Positions 35,820 through 45,561 are shown, counted from the first letter of the stretch. The stretch is 64,000 nucleotides of DNA from Sphingomonas endolithica (GCF_025231525.1 NZ_CP103057.1:3296501-3360500); one strand, 5' to 3'. Numbers and translations are program-made. Notes: generated by a model not told the origin, from the sequence alone.

Positions 35820-37185
35820 GGCCGACCCCTTTTTCGATACCAATCACCGGCTAATAGCCGAGGAGATGCCCGGCGACAATTCCGCCGCGATGGGCGTCGG
35901 CGAACTCGCGCAGAAGTTGAAGCGCGTGGTGGAGGGCGAGTTCGGCCATGTCCGGCTGCGCGGCGAGATATCGGGCTATAAGCGTGTCGCCTCGGGCCAC
36001 GCCTATCTCAGCCTCAAGGACGACAGCGCGGTGATCGACGGCGTGATCTGGAAAGGGCAGGTGGCGCAGCTGCCGTTCCAGCCGCAGGACGGGATCGAGG
36101 TGATCGCGACGGGCAAGATCACCACCTATCCCGGTCGTTCCAAATACCAGATCATCATCGACCGGATGGAACTGGCCGGTGAAGGCGCGCTGATGGCGCT
36201 GCTCGAGAAGCTGAAGGCCAAGCTGGCAGGCGAGGGGCTGTTCGACGGCGCGGCCAAGAAGCGCCTGCCGTTCTTGCCGCGCACAATCGGCGTGGTCACC
36301 TCGCCGACGGGCGCGGTGATTCGCGATATCCTGCACCGGCTGGAGGATCGCTGCCCCACCCATGTGCTGGTCTGGCCGGTCAAGGTGCAGGGAGACGGCG
36401 CCGCGCAGGCAGTGGCCGCCGCGATTGCCGGGTTCGACGCGATGCCGCCCGACAGCCGCCCCGATCTGGTGATCGTCGCGCGGGGTGGTGGTTCGATCGA
36501 GGATCTGTGGGCGTTCAACGAGGAAGTCGTGGTGCGCGCGGTTGCTGCCTGCAGCATCCCGATCATCTCTGCCGTCGGGCACGAGACCGACACCACCTTG
36601 TGCGATTTCGCCGCCGACCTGCGCGCGCCGACGCCGACGGCCGCGGCCGAGATGGCGGTGCCGGTGCTCGCCGACCTGCGCCTGACGCTCGATAGTTTCG
36701 CGCAGCGCACCGAGCGTTGTGCGCGGCGCTATCACGACCGATCGCAGGAGCGGCTGGAGGCATTGGTCCGGGTGCTGCCCAAGCGCGATGCACTGCTCGG
36801 GCCGCAACGCCAGCGCGCCGACGATGTCGGCGCGCGGCTCGACCGCGGGCTGGAGCGGCGCGTCGGCCAGGCGCGCGGCCTGCTCGATCGCACCGGCGGG
36901 GCACTGCGCCTGTCGGTGCTGGAGCGGCAGTTGACCGCGGCGCGCGATCGGCTGGACGGTACGTGGCGGCTGGTCGAATCGCTCAATCCGGACAAGTTGC
37001 TCGACCGCGGCTATGTCCGCGTCTCCGCCCGCCCGGGCGGCACGATCGTGTCGACGGCGGCGGCGGCACGCGGCGCGGGCGCCGTGACGCTCCACTTCCG
37101 CGACGGCGCCGTGGACGCCCGGGTTGAGCGCGCCGGTGCCAAGACCTATGACAAGCCCGTGGTCGACCAGCCGACCCTGCTCTAG
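35818..37185 (+). CDS. xseA: exodeoxyribonuclease VII large subunit
   Basis: A 455-residue XseA, the large subunit of ExoVII, a single-strand-specific nuclease in repair. An N-terminal OB-fold ([42 protein letters not shown]) is followed by the catalytic core: [50 protein letters not shown] and [31 protein letters not shown], then a long coiled-coil region. The start ATG at 35818 gives [21 protein letters not shown], which resembles the N-terminus of related enzymes. The start overlaps that of divergent purD. The small subunit xseB is not in the window. Confidence 0.95.
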   Translation: MADPFFDTNHRLIAEEMPGDNSAAMGVGELAQKLKRVVEGEFGHVRLRGEISGYKRVASGHAYLSLKDDSAVIDGVIWKGQVAQLPFQPQDGIEVIATGKITTYPGRSKYQIIIDRMELAGEGALMALLEKLKAKLAGEGLFDGAAKKRLPFLPRTIGVVTSPTGAVIRDILHRLEDRCPTHVLVWPVKVQGDGAAQAVAAAIAGFDAMPPDSRPDLVIVARGGGSIEDLWAFNEEVVVRAVAACSIPIISAVGHETDTTLCDFAADLRAPTPTAAAEMAVPVLADLRLTLDSFAQRTERCARRYHDRSQERLEALVRVLPKRDALLGPQRQRADDVGARLDRGLERRVGQARGLLDRTGGALRLSVLERQLTAARDRLDGTWRLVESLNPDKLLDRGYVRVSARPGGTIVSTAAAARGAGAVTLHFRDGAVDARVERAGAKTYDKPVVDQPTLL

Positions 37186-37197
37186 CCGGAATTGCCC

Positions 37198-37401
37198 ATG
37201 TTGATGTCGAACACCGACCGCCCCGCGCGGCTCCACTACATGGCCAACGGCTTTCGCGTGCTGGCGCCGGGCGATCATGTCACCTGCGCGGTCAGCGGTG
37301 ACCGCATCCCGCTGGAGGAACTGCGCTACTGGAGCGTCGCGGCGCAGGAAGCCTATGCCAGTGCCGAGATCGCTACCAGGCAGATGAGCCTGCCGCATTG
37401 A
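37198..37401 (+). CDS. DUF2093 domain protein
   Basis: A 67-residue protein covering the whole DUF2093 family: RLHYMANGFRVLAPGDHVTCAVSGDRIPLEELRYWSVAAQEAYASAEIA. The function is unknown. The YW...QEAY part and a CAVSG segment are its conserved features. The ATG at 37198 is chosen over a TTG six bases earlier. It begins 12 bases after xseA and its stop overlaps the TTG start of the M23 gene, so the three form an operon. Confidence 0.85.
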   Translation: MLMSNTDRPARLHYMANGFRVLAPGDHVTCAVSGDRIPLEELRYWSVAAQEAYASAEIATRQMSLPH

Positions 37402-38336
37402 CCCTTTCCCCGGCGCACCCCGGCGCGGGCCGGGTGCTGCGCAAGGATATCATTGCCGCATCGTTGATATCGCTTGCGGGTTGCGTCGCCCCTGCATCCG
37501 CGCCGCCCCACCGGGCCGAACCGGCCGAGCGGGCCAGCATGGTTGCGCCACGACCTGTCCCCCCCGGGCCGATTACCTTCGGCTATAGCGGCCAGCGCGT
37601 GCAGGGTGGTGTCGTGATCGGCACGGCACCTGCCGGCACCCGCCGCCTCACGCTCGACGGCATGGCGGTTCCGGTGGCGCAAGACGGCCGCTTCCTGATC
37701 GCCTTCGACCGCGACGCGCCGCCCGCCGCCACATTGCTCGCCACCCTGGCGGACGGCCGCGAGATCCGCGACATGCTGAGCATCGCGCCACGCGCCTGGG
37801 ATATCTCGCGCCTCAATTCGCTGCCCAAATACCCGGTCCCGGAGGCGGAGTTCGCCCGCGTGCGACCGGCCGAACTCGCGCAGATCACCGCTGCCCGCCG
37901 CACCCCTGTGGAATCGTCAGGCTGGCGGCAAAGCTTCCTGTGGCCGACCACGGGCCGCATCTCGACGCTGTTCGGGTCGCAGCGGATCTACAAGAATGGC
38001 GAGGCAGGGTCGTACCATTCGGGTCTCGACATCGCCCGCGCCACCGGCACGCCAGTGGTGGCGCCCGCCGACGGCGTCGTCATCCTGGCCGCCGATCATC
38101 CCTTTACGCTCGAGGGCAATCTGCTGATGATCGACCACGGCATGGGGCTGAGCAGCGCCTTCCTGCATCTCTCGCGCATGGACGTGCGGGTGGGCGACCG
38201 CGTCGTGCGCGGCCAACTGATCGGCGCGGTTGGGCGGAGCGGCCGGGCTACCGGGCCGCATCTTCACTGGGGGATGAAATGGCGCGAAGCGCGGCTGGAC
38301 CCGTTGCTGCTGGCGGGGGCGATGCCGGCGATGTGA
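37398..38336 (+). CDS. M23-family metallopeptidase (LytM/peptidoglycan endopeptidase-like), lipoprotein
   Basis: A 312-residue zinc peptidase of the M23 family, which cuts peptidoglycan cross-links or regulates amidases. The lipobox is IAASLISLAGC, with Cys near residue 29. The C-terminal domain has both metal motifs: SYHSGLDIA (H-x3-D) and GPHLHWGMKW (H-x-H), so it should be active. The middle region is beta-rich (APAGTRRLTLDGMAVPVAQDGRFLIAF). The likely start is a TTG whose bases overlap the DUF2093 stop. It ends one base before the convergent secreted-protein gene. Confidence 0.9.
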   Translation: MTLSPAHPGAGRVLRKDIIAASLISLAGCVAPASAPPHRAEPAERASMVAPRPVPPGPITFGYSGQRVQGGVVIGTAPAGTRRLTLDGMAVPVAQDGRFLIAFDRDAPPAATLLATLADGREIRDMLSIAPRAWDISRLNSLPKYPVPEAEFARVRPAELAQITAARRTPVESSGWRQSFLWPTTGRISTLFGSQRIYKNGEAGSYHSGLDIARATGTPVVAPADGVVILAADHPFTLEGNLLMIDHGMGLSSAFLHLSRMDVRVGDRVVRGQLIGAVGRSGRATGPHLHWGMKWREARLDPLLLAGAMPAM

Positions 38337-38337
38337 G

Positions 38338-38865
38338 CTAGCGCACCCGCTTAATGGCAGTCGATCGACCCCGCGTCGTGGCGTGATAGGCGCCCAAGAT
38401 ACCTGCCTTGATCGTGATTGGATCGCCCTTGCGTGGCATGAAGCGCATCACCGCCGTCGTTTCCCAAATCGATCCGTCGGCAAGAGACAGCCGGTAGCGA
38501 CCATAGCCCAAATCGTTAAAGTCCTTGACGGTCGAATCCAGCTGCTTGATCTCGTCGGACTCACCCTCGCTGCCGAACAGTTTCAATTGTGGCATCACAA
38601 AACCGAACACTGAACGGTTCGTCTTGCGCACCTGCTCGCGGTCCAGCACGACGATGTCGCGTTTATCGCGCGCGGCGGCAAGAACCCTTGCCGTGCGATC
38701 GAAGCAGGCCAGCCGCTCGATGTTGTTCGCAATCGTGAGGCACGATGTGATTTCGTCCACTATTTTCGCAGCAGTGCCGTCGTCTTGCTTGCCACCGGCG
38801 ACCGCCTGCGACGCTCCTATCAAGGTTGCCAAACAGGCAAGAGATAGCGATCGACGAACAGGCAT
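38338..38865 (-). CDS. secreted protein of unknown function, paralogue 1
   Basis: A 175-residue exported protein with a signal peptide (LSLACLATLIGASQAVAG). The mature part starts KIVDEITSCLTIANNIERLACFDRTARVL, with two cysteines 14 residues apart that could form a disulfide. Then come REQVRKTNRSVFGFVMPQL, LGYGRYRLSLADGSIWETTAVMRF, and GDPITIKAGILGAYHATTRGRSTAIKRVR. A clear paralogue lies at 44787-45323; shared anchors are VDEI..C, AC.D, FGF..P.L, GYG....LA.G..W.T, and GDPI.IK.GI.G.Y.A. It is divergent from TonB receptor 1. Function unknown; the shared position suggests it serves the receptor. Confidence 0.8.
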   Translation of the reverse strand: MPVRRSLSLACLATLIGASQAVAGGKQDDGTAAKIVDEITSCLTIANNIERLACFDRTARVLAAARDKRDIVVLDREQVRKTNRSVFGFVMPQLKLFGSEGESDEIKQLDSTVKDFNDLGYGRYRLSLADGSIWETTAVMRFMPRKGDPITIKAGILGAYHATTRGRSTAIKRVR

Positions 38866-39085
38866 GTAACGGCTCCTTTGGGTTCTTCGTATCGTCTGTA
38901 TGTGGTGCGATGCAAGTTGCCGAACGAGCCATGTGTTTTTTGTGTCACATTGTTTCGGAAAGCTGCGCGAAACCGGATTCCGCGTTGCAGCAGGGGCGCG
39001 GCAATCGTTACACGTGCGCCCATTATCCGCCCGTCCGGGGTGGCGGAAAGACGAACGGCTCAACGAAGCCGGAAAGGGGTTCATT

Positions 39086-42064
39086 ATGAAGAATGTTTTT
39101 CGTGCGCGCTTGCTTTGCTCCACGCTGCTGATCGGCGCGGGGACGATCGCCGCTCCCGTCTTGGCGCAAACCCAGCCGGTTGAGAGCGTCACCCCGCAGG
39201 ACAACGCGCCTGCCGAGGAAGCTGGCGCCGACATCGTCGTGACGGGTTCGCTGTTCCGCAATCCGAATCTGGTTCAGTCCAGCCCGGTCAATGTCGTGAC
39301 CGAGGACGAAATCCAGCTTCGCCAGACGTTCAACGCCGAACAGCTGCTGCGCGAAATTCCGGGCGTCGCATCGAACGTCGGATCGTCGGCCAATAACGGC
39401 AACGAAGGCGCCTCCTTCGTCGATCTTCGCGGCCTCGGCGCGAACCGCAACATCGTCCTGCTCGATGGCACGCGTATCACGCCTGCCAACCTGGACGGCG
39501 CGGTCGATCTCAACGTCATCCCGGTTGCGCTGATCGAGCGTGTCGACGTGCTGACCGGCGGTGCGAGCACCACCTACGGCGCCGATGCAGTGTCGGGCGT
39601 GGTCAACTTCATCACCAAGCGCGATTTCGCCGGCGTCGATCTGCAGGCAAGCGAGAGCCTGACCGAGCGCGGTGACGGCAACGCGTTCCGCGTCGATCTG
39701 ACTGTCGGCGGAAACTTCGGCGAAGGCCGCGGCAATGCCGTATTCGGCGTCGGCTACCAGGAATCAGACCCAGTATATCAGGGTGGCGAACGCCGCGCGT
39801 CGAACGAGACGGTGGATTCGTTCGATGGTACATCTACCGGTGGTTCGGCAACTGCTATCCCTACGCGCTTCTCGGTAGCTGGCGTGGGCAACCAAAACAT
39901 CGATCCGGCGACCGGCCAATTGGTTCCTGTGTTCGCAAGCTTTAACTTCAACCCGTACAACGTATTCCAAACGCCGTTCCGGCGGTTTAACATGTACGGC
40001 GCGGCGCATTATGAAGTTTCGGACTCGGTTGAAGTCTACACGCAGGGCATTTTCTCGAAGAACAAAGTACAGACGATCATCGCTCCATCCGGCGCTTTCT
40101 CGTCCCCTTTGCTGATCCCGGTCAGCAATCCTTTCTTGCCTGCAGGCGCTCGTGCGACCTTCTGCGCCAATAACGATTTTGATCAGTCGGCCGAGGGTGT
40201 CCAGACGCTCACTGCGGCGCAATGTGCGGCAGCGGCGGCGACAACCAACCCGAACGATCCGAACTATCGTGAATTCTCAACCAATGTGTCACGTCGCTTG
40301 GCTGAAGCCGGCGGCCGTGTTAGTACCTACGAGACCACGTTGTTCAACTATCGCGCCGGCGCTCGCGGCAACATCACGGATAAGATCCGGTATGATGTCT
40401 ATGGCGCCTACGGCGAAAGCGAGAACACCCAGGCGCAGACCGGGTACGCGCTGACCTCGCGGTTCCAACAGGGACTCCGCGCCACCAGCGCGACGACCTG
40501 TGTCGATTCCACCGGTGGCTGTGTGCCGATCAATCTGTTCGGCTCGCAGGGCACCATCACGCCGGAACAGGCGGCGTATCTGCAGGCAGCAGCCTTCTCC
40601 ACGAACAAGACAACCTTGGCGCAAGTGCATGGTTTGATCACGGCCGATCTTGGTACGGCGTTTTCGGCAAGCGCGCCAATCTCGGTGGCGATTGGTAGCG
40701 AATACCGCAAATACACGGCGGATATCACTGCAGATACGCTGTCGCAGAACCCGGGTGAACTCGGCGGCGCCGGCGGGGCGATCACGCCAGTTTCCGGCGG
40801 ATACGACGTAGTCGAAGGCTTCGGAGAAATCATCATACCGCTACTGGCGGACGCACCGTTCTTCCACAGCCTCACACTTGAGGCGGGCGGTCGCTATTCC
40901 AGCTATAAGGTGGATGCTGCAGGCAGCCCCTCCTTCAATGCGACGACCTACAAGGCGGCCGCCACTTGGGAGCCGGTCGAAAGTCTCAAGCTGCGCGCCA
41001 ACTATCAGCGAGCGGTACGAGCGCCGAACATCGGTGAGCTCTTCGCGCCAAGTTCGGTCAATTTGACGAACCTGAAGAACGATCCGTGCCAGGGGACTGC
41101 GGCTGTCACCAACGCCAACCTTCGCGCGGTCTGCATCGCGCAGGGTGCACCGGCCAGCCAGATCGGAAAGATCGATCCACCTTCGGCTAGCCAGATCAAC
41201 GCTACCTTTAGCGGTAACGTCAATCTGCGTCCCGAGAAGGCCGACACGTTCACCGTCGGTGCCGTTTTCCAGCCGACTTTCGTCCGCGGGTTCACGGTGT
41301 CGCTCGATTACTATAAGATCAAGGTGCGCAACGCGATCACCGCACCGCGTCCGGGCGATGTCATTGGGGCTTGCTTCGGTAATTTGACGGCTGCCAGCGC
41401 CACCGACGTTGCCTGTACGTCGATCCGGCGCGATCCGGCGACTGGCGGTCTTGACGGCGATGCCAGCACCACACCAGGCCTTCAGTTGCCTACGACCAAC
41501 AGTGGGCGCTTGGAGACCAGCGGCCTGGATCTGACTGCCAACTTCCGCACCGATCTCGGATCGTTCGCTCAGTTGGCCCTGAACTTCAGCGGTAACTACA
41601 CCTTCGAGTCAAAGTTTCAGTCCACGCCGGGTGGCCTGAACCGCGAATGCGTCGGCTATTACAGCATCAATTGTGGCTTTACGGGCTCGATCCTACCCAA
41701 GTTCAGCTTCAATCAGCGTACGACCCTGTCGTTTGGTGATGTCGATGTGTCGCTGCTTTGGCGCCATATCTCGAGCAACAAGCAGGAACCGTTCGATGCG
41801 GTCGAGGCTAACTTCGGCAGCAACGGTCCGGCATTTGCCGATTTTCGCAGGGTGAAAGCGTATAACTGGTTCGACTTGGCAACCCGCTTCGGTATCTCCG
41901 AGAATTTCGATCTCACCCTCACGGCGACGAACTTGCTCGACAAGGGTGCGCCGCTTCTCGGCAACAACATCGGTTCGACCACCTTCAACAGCGGCAATAC
42001 GTTCCCATCGACCTATGACGCGCTGGGTCGGCGCTTTACAGTGGGTGCACGCGTGAAGTTCTGA
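39086..42064 (+). CDS. TonB-dependent receptor 1
   Basis: A 992-residue outer-membrane receptor. A signal peptide (LLCSTLLIGAGTIAAPVLAQ) is followed by a TonB-box-like DIVVTG at about residue 52, a plug (SPVNVVTEDEIQLRQTFNAEQLLREIPGV, VDLRGLGANRNIVLLDGTRI, IERVDVLTGGASTTYGADAVSGVVNFITKRDF) and a 22-strand-type barrel ending in aromatic-rich strands (RRFTVGARVKF, terminal Phe). An extracellular loop contains CVDSTGGCVPINLFG, with an equivalent in receptor 2. The ATG at 39086 has a GGAAAGGGG site. A strong terminator follows. The ligand is unknown; the family imports siderophores, sugars, peptides and more. Confidence 0.93.
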   Translation: MKNVFRARLLCSTLLIGAGTIAAPVLAQTQPVESVTPQDNAPAEEAGADIVVTGSLFRNPNLVQSSPVNVVTEDEIQLRQTFNAEQLLREIPGVASNVGSSANNGNEGASFVDLRGLGANRNIVLLDGTRITPANLDGAVDLNVIPVALIERVDVLTGGASTTYGADAVSGVVNFITKRDFAGVDLQASESLTERGDGNAFRVDLTVGGNFGEGRGNAVFGVGYQESDPVYQGGERRASNETVDSFDGTSTGGSATAIPTRFSVAGVGNQNIDPATGQLVPVFASFNFNPYNVFQTPFRRFNMYGAAHYEVSDSVEVYTQGIFSKNKVQTIIAPSGAFSSPLLIPVSNPFLPAGARATFCANNDFDQSAEGVQTLTAAQCAAAAATTNPNDPNYREFSTNVSRRLAEAGGRVSTYETTLFNYRAGARGNITDKIRYDVYGAYGESENTQAQTGYALTSRFQQGLRATSATTCVDSTGGCVPINLFGSQGTITPEQAAYLQAAAFSTNKTTLAQVHGLITADLGTAFSASAPISVAIGSEYRKYTADITADTLSQNPGELGGAGGAITPVSGGYDVVEGFGEIIIPLLADAPFFHSLTLEAGGRYSSYKVDAAGSPSFNATTYKAAATWEPVESLKLRANYQRAVRAPNIGELFAPSSVNLTNLKNDPCQGTAAVTNANLRAVCIAQGAPASQIGKIDPPSASQINATFSGNVNLRPEKADTFTVGAVFQPTFVRGFTVSLDYYKIKVRNAITAPRPGDVIGACFGNLTAASATDVACTSIRRDPATGGLDGDASTTPGLQLPTTNSGRLETSGLDLTANFRTDLGSFAQLALNFSGNYTFESKFQSTPGGLNRECVGYYSINCGFTGSILPKFSFNQRTTLSFGDVDVSLLWRHISSNKQEPFDAVEANFGSNGPAFADFRRVKAYNWFDLATRFGISENFDLTLTATNLLDKGAPLLGNNIGSTTFNSGNTFPSTYDALGRRFTVGARVKF

Positions 42065-42088
42065 TCCGCTACTAGCACTGATAGTAGG

Positions 42089-42117
42089 AAGGGGGTGGGC
42101 GATTGCCTGCCCCCTTT
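42089..42117 (+). terminator. Rho-independent terminator after TonB receptor 1
   Basis: A 12-bp stem AAGGGGGTGGGC / GCCTGCCCCCTT with two G-T pairs and a GATT loop, followed by a short T-run, 24 bases after the receptor stop. Confidence 0.85.
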
Positions 42118-42193
42118 GTGCGTGATCCTCCGAATTGCGATGATCTTACATCATTCCGGAGTTGCCATGCGCCGTGCACGGGGGTGAACCCCT

Positions 42194-43222
42194 TCAGCAG
42201 TTAAAGAGTAAGGGCTGCGGCAGGACGAGTTCGATACCAGCCGCCTCCGCAACCGCGCGTGCCCAGATCACCACTCGGTCAATCTCTTCGGAATGGATGG
42301 CGGCCGCGTCGCGCTGCGCCGCCTTGCGATCGGCGCGTGAATAAGCTTCGCCGCTTTTCGCGTTGTGCGTGAATGCCGCGCCACCGGCAATCTCTCGAAC
42401 GTCGTCGTCGCTAAGGGCCAACCGAAAAAGCTTGCCGGTCGCGGCGATCGCTGCTGCCGGCCGTGCCAGCATCTCCTCGCTATCAAGCGTACGTACCCGG
42501 TCTGGCCAACGCGAGGCGAGCGCCGCAAACAATTGCTGTTGTACCAACCAGCCGACGGCGGCGACTTGCAGGTCGGTTTGCAGGAAGATGTCCTCGGGCG
42601 ACATACCCAGATCGACGATGCCATCCTTCAACTGCTTGGCCAGTAGATCGCGCACCCATAGCCTGCCCCACATGCCCTTGGCGGCAATCGAGCCGAGGAA
42701 GATCGGCAACGGCGCGTAGAGCAACAGACACCCGGCATCAGGACGCAGCTGCAGCATCGCGCTCGCAAGCCCGTTAAGCAGGTTCGACGGCTTTACGATA
42801 CTTGCCTCGTCGGTCCCGAATGGTCGCGCCAGCAAGGTCAACGCGTCGTCCAGTACTGCACCAACTTGGGCTGGCGCCGCGCCGCGATGACGCCAACCGG
42901 CTACGTCGTTTAAGATGACCGGCTCTTTGAAACTGGAGGCGATGCCATCACGATCGAGCGCGTTCGCGAGGAGTGTCGAGCAGCAATAGCCCGAATGTAG
43001 GATGAAGTGGATCGGGGCCCTTCGCTCCGCCACGGCTAACGCATCGCGCCGCGTGACCACCATCGGTTCGCCTGCCGGCAAACGCTCGTCGGTCAGGAAT
43101 GGCGCCGTGCGGCGCAGCGGCCGGGCCGCATTGATGAAGTGGATGGCGTCGTGCCCCGGATCATAACGATGCGCGAGCCATGTGCTGGGCAACGATCGTG
43201 CTGCTGATTGGTGAGCGGTCAT
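42194..43222 (-). CDS. sulfotransferase-like P-loop protein
   Basis: A 342-residue cytosolic protein. The region IHFILHSGYCCSTLLANALD (residues 71-90) fits the 5'-phosphosulfate-binding loop and following helix of sulfotransferases, in the degenerate form SGxxCST that replaces the common R-S-G-T. FKEPVILNDVAGW and SIVKPSNLLNGLASAMLQLRPDAGCLLLYAPLPIFLGS resemble the 3'-phosphate-binding region seen in related proteins. It faces away from the TPR/hydroxylase gene, about 97 bases from its start. If active it would transfer sulfate, but a kinase-like or inactive role is possible. Confidence 0.65.
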   Translation of the reverse strand: MTAHQSAARSLPSTWLAHRYDPGHDAIHFINAARPLRRTAPFLTDERLPAGEPMVVTRRDALAVAERRAPIHFILHSGYCCSTLLANALDRDGIASSFKEPVILNDVAGWRHRGAAPAQVGAVLDDALTLLARPFGTDEASIVKPSNLLNGLASAMLQLRPDAGCLLLYAPLPIFLGSIAAKGMWGRLWVRDLLAKQLKDGIVDLGMSPEDIFLQTDLQVAAVGWLVQQQLFAALASRWPDRVRTLDSEEMLARPAAAIAATGKLFRLALSDDDVREIAGGAAFTHNAKSGEAYSRADRKAAQRDAAAIHSEEIDRVVIWARAVAEAAGIELVLPQPLLFNC

Positions 43223-43319
43223 CTCCGTTTGGTGGCGGGAACGCGCGCCCTGATCAAGCCCGAGGTTCGGCCTTATACCTGTGATTGCGCCTGTAGCTTG
43301 TATGTGATTACTCGTCGAC

Positions 43320-44576
43320 ATGGACGGACAGGACACCAGCGTGAACGAGTTGATAGCCGCGGCGGCGGCGGCGCGGCAACGTGGTGCCGCCGCGGACGAA
43401 TTGCGCATGATCGATCGAGCGCTGGCATTGGCCCCTAGTGATCCGCGCGTGCTCAATGCCCGCGGCATGCGAGCACTCGCCGACCGCGACAACGCGCGAG
43501 CGCGTGAATGCTTCGCCGCCGCGGCCGCCGCGGATCCGCGTGAACCTGCCTTGTGGATGAACCTAGCCACGGCCAATCGCCATTTGCGGAATGACGATGG
43601 CGAGCGCGTCAGCCTCATGCACGCGCTCGACCTGGATCGTCTCAACTTCATGGCGCAGTTGCGCATGGCGGAGCTGAACCAGCGTACCGGCAATGTTTCC
43701 GCCGCGATCGAAGGATGGCAGGGCGTCCTGACCATGGCAAAGACCATGGCCAACCTGCGCCCCGATCTGCTTGAGACGCTGGCACGCGGGCATGAATATG
43801 TCGCCGAGCGTGCGGTAGTGCTTGCCGCGGCGATCGAGCGTCGCCTGGGTGACGCATTGGCGGCGGACGAGGCCGGTACGCAACGTTTCCGCGCCTGCAT
43901 GGATCATGCACTTGGTCGGCGGGCGATCTACCGTAACGAATGCGCCGGTGTGCATTTCCCCTTCCTGCCGGCAGTCGAATTCTTCGATCGCGATCAATTT
44001 CCCTGGTTTGCCGCCTTGGAGGAACGCACCGCCGCAATCCGCGACGAGGCACTTCGATTGATCGCCGACGGCGGTGCGTTGATCCGTCCCTATGTCCGCC
44101 AGGAGGCCGGGACCCCCGATAACAAATGGTCCTCGCTGGATCAGTCGCTCGACTGGAGCGCATGTTTTCTTTGGGAATACGGCGTACGCAACGATCCCGT
44201 ATGCGCGCTATGCCCGGAAACGGCCGACGCTTTGGCCAGCATTCCGCAAAACATCATTCCGGGCAAATCACCCTCCGCCTTCTTCTCTCTCCTGAAACCG
44301 CATGCGCACATTCCCGCCCATACCGGGGTTACCAACACTCGCGCGATCATCCACTTGCCGCTTGTCGTTCCAGAGAATTGCCGGTTCCGAGTCGGCGGCG
44401 ACACGCGCCCGTGGCGAGTAGGCGAGGCATTCGCCTTTGATGATACGATTGAGCATGAGGCGTGGAATGACAGCGATGCATTGCGTGTCGTCCTGATATT
44501 GGACGTTTGGAACCCGTACCTCAGTGAAAAAGAGCAGCGCTTGATGCAGGGCTTCTTTGAAGCCGCCGACGCCTAG
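43320..44576 (+). CDS. TPR protein with aspartyl/asparaginyl beta-hydroxylase domain
   Basis: A 418-residue fusion. Residues ~10-190 form tetratricopeptide-like helices (LNARGMRALADRDNARARECFAAAAAADP, LWMNLATANRHLRNDDGERVSLMHAL), and residues ~255-400 an AspH-type 2-oxoglutarate/Fe(II) oxygenase. The iron ligands are His334 (PAHTGVTNTR) and His379 (DDTIEHEAWND), with Arg389 (ALRVVLILDVWNP) for 2-oxoglutarate. AspH enzymes characteristically lack the third acidic ligand, as here. The TPR part presumably binds the protein or peptide substrate. Its place between two TonB receptors suggests a target in that system. The ATG at 43320 is supported by position; an inner one is not obvious. Confidence 0.85.
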   Translation: MDGQDTSVNELIAAAAAARQRGAAADELRMIDRALALAPSDPRVLNARGMRALADRDNARARECFAAAAAADPREPALWMNLATANRHLRNDDGERVSLMHALDLDRLNFMAQLRMAELNQRTGNVSAAIEGWQGVLTMAKTMANLRPDLLETLARGHEYVAERAVVLAAAIERRLGDALAADEAGTQRFRACMDHALGRRAIYRNECAGVHFPFLPAVEFFDRDQFPWFAALEERTAAIRDEALRLIADGGALIRPYVRQEAGTPDNKWSSLDQSLDWSACFLWEYGVRNDPVCALCPETADALASIPQNIIPGKSPSAFFSLLKPHAHIPAHTGVTNTRAIIHLPLVVPENCRFRVGGDTRPWRVGEAFAFDDTIEHEAWNDSDALRVVLILDVWNPYLSEKEQRLMQGFFEAADA

Positions 44577-44786
44577 TAGCCTTGGAGGTCGGATAACGAC
44601 TGACAAAGCGGGCGGGAAGATGCATCGGGACACACGAAAACGTCTGAAGGACTTTTGGAACGCAATTTAATCAGCGGCGCACAATCTGACCTCAGCGCCG
44701 CTTAACGCTCAGAGTTCAGACCCAGGGCGTATCGCCGTTTCGACAATCATGTAGTAAGTTGTTACTTTATTGGAGTGTCGGCTCGA

Positions 44787-45323
44787 TCAGCCGATGCGCT
44801 GCAATCTTATTTGCCGCACCCCGCCGATCGTGGCCATGTAGCCACCGACAATACCCCGTTTGATCAAGATCGGGTCGCCAGAGCGCGGTATTAGTGTGCG
44901 ACTTGGCTCCGTCGTCCGCCAAGTACCGCCTTCTGCCAATGTCATGGACCACATTCCGTACCCACTGGCCCGAACGCTAACGATGGTGGTGGATAGCTCC
45001 TTGATAGCTACAGTTTCGGGCTTGTCCTCCCGGCCTCCATCCAAAAACGACAGGTGCGGTAAAGCAAATCCGAACAGTGAGCGGCGGGTCCGCTGGATCT
45101 CGCCCTTCTCAAGCAAGACGATCGTGCCGTTGGTTATTCTCTCCGTCAAAGCAGGAACGGCTAGGTCGTAGCAAGCCGCACGCGCGGTGACCTCCAGGAC
45201 GGATCGGCAACGCGATATCTCATCGACTACTTTGGAACGAGCTGGTGGTTGGTCAGCGGCAGCCGGAGCGCAAGCCAGCGCCGCCAATGTCAGCGGCATG
45301 CACCAGATTTTGTTAATAGGCAT
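44787..45323 (-). CDS. secreted protein of unknown function, paralogue 2
   Basis: A 178-residue exported protein, paralogue of the one at 38338-38865. The signal peptide ends near LACAPAAA-DQ. It has KVVDEISRCRSVLEVTARAACYDLAVPAL with the same two-cysteine spacing, RTRRSLFGFALPHLSFLDGG, ASGYGMWSMTLAEGGTWRT and GDPILIKRGIVGGYMATIGGVRQIRLQRIG. Identity by eye is around one third, spread along the whole length. It stands divergent to TonB receptor 2, exactly as paralogue 1 does to receptor 1. The 210-base gap on its 3' side shows no clear gene. Confidence 0.8.
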   Translation of the reverse strand: MPINKIWCMPLTLAALACAPAAADQPPARSKVVDEISRCRSVLEVTARAACYDLAVPALTERITNGTIVLLEKGEIQRTRRSLFGFALPHLSFLDGGREDKPETVAIKELSTTIVSVRASGYGMWSMTLAEGGTWRTTEPSRTLIPRSGDPILIKRGIVGGYMATIGGVRQIRLQRIG

Positions 45324-45561
45324 GGACGGTTCCCTAACTAGATCAAGGTCTACCGTCGGTGTCCGCATACATGCAAGTGCATATGGCCACGGTAACACTG
45401 TTGCAGTATTACTACACATTAATGCAGATTGAATGGCGTGGTACGGCAGCCGTTGCGCGGTGCTTCGCTCCCGCCCTACACCATCGTCATTGGGACGGCG
45501 ACAGTCCCCAAGTGCCGCGATCACAGGGGCGCGGTACGGCGATTTAAGGGGTGAAGATAAG

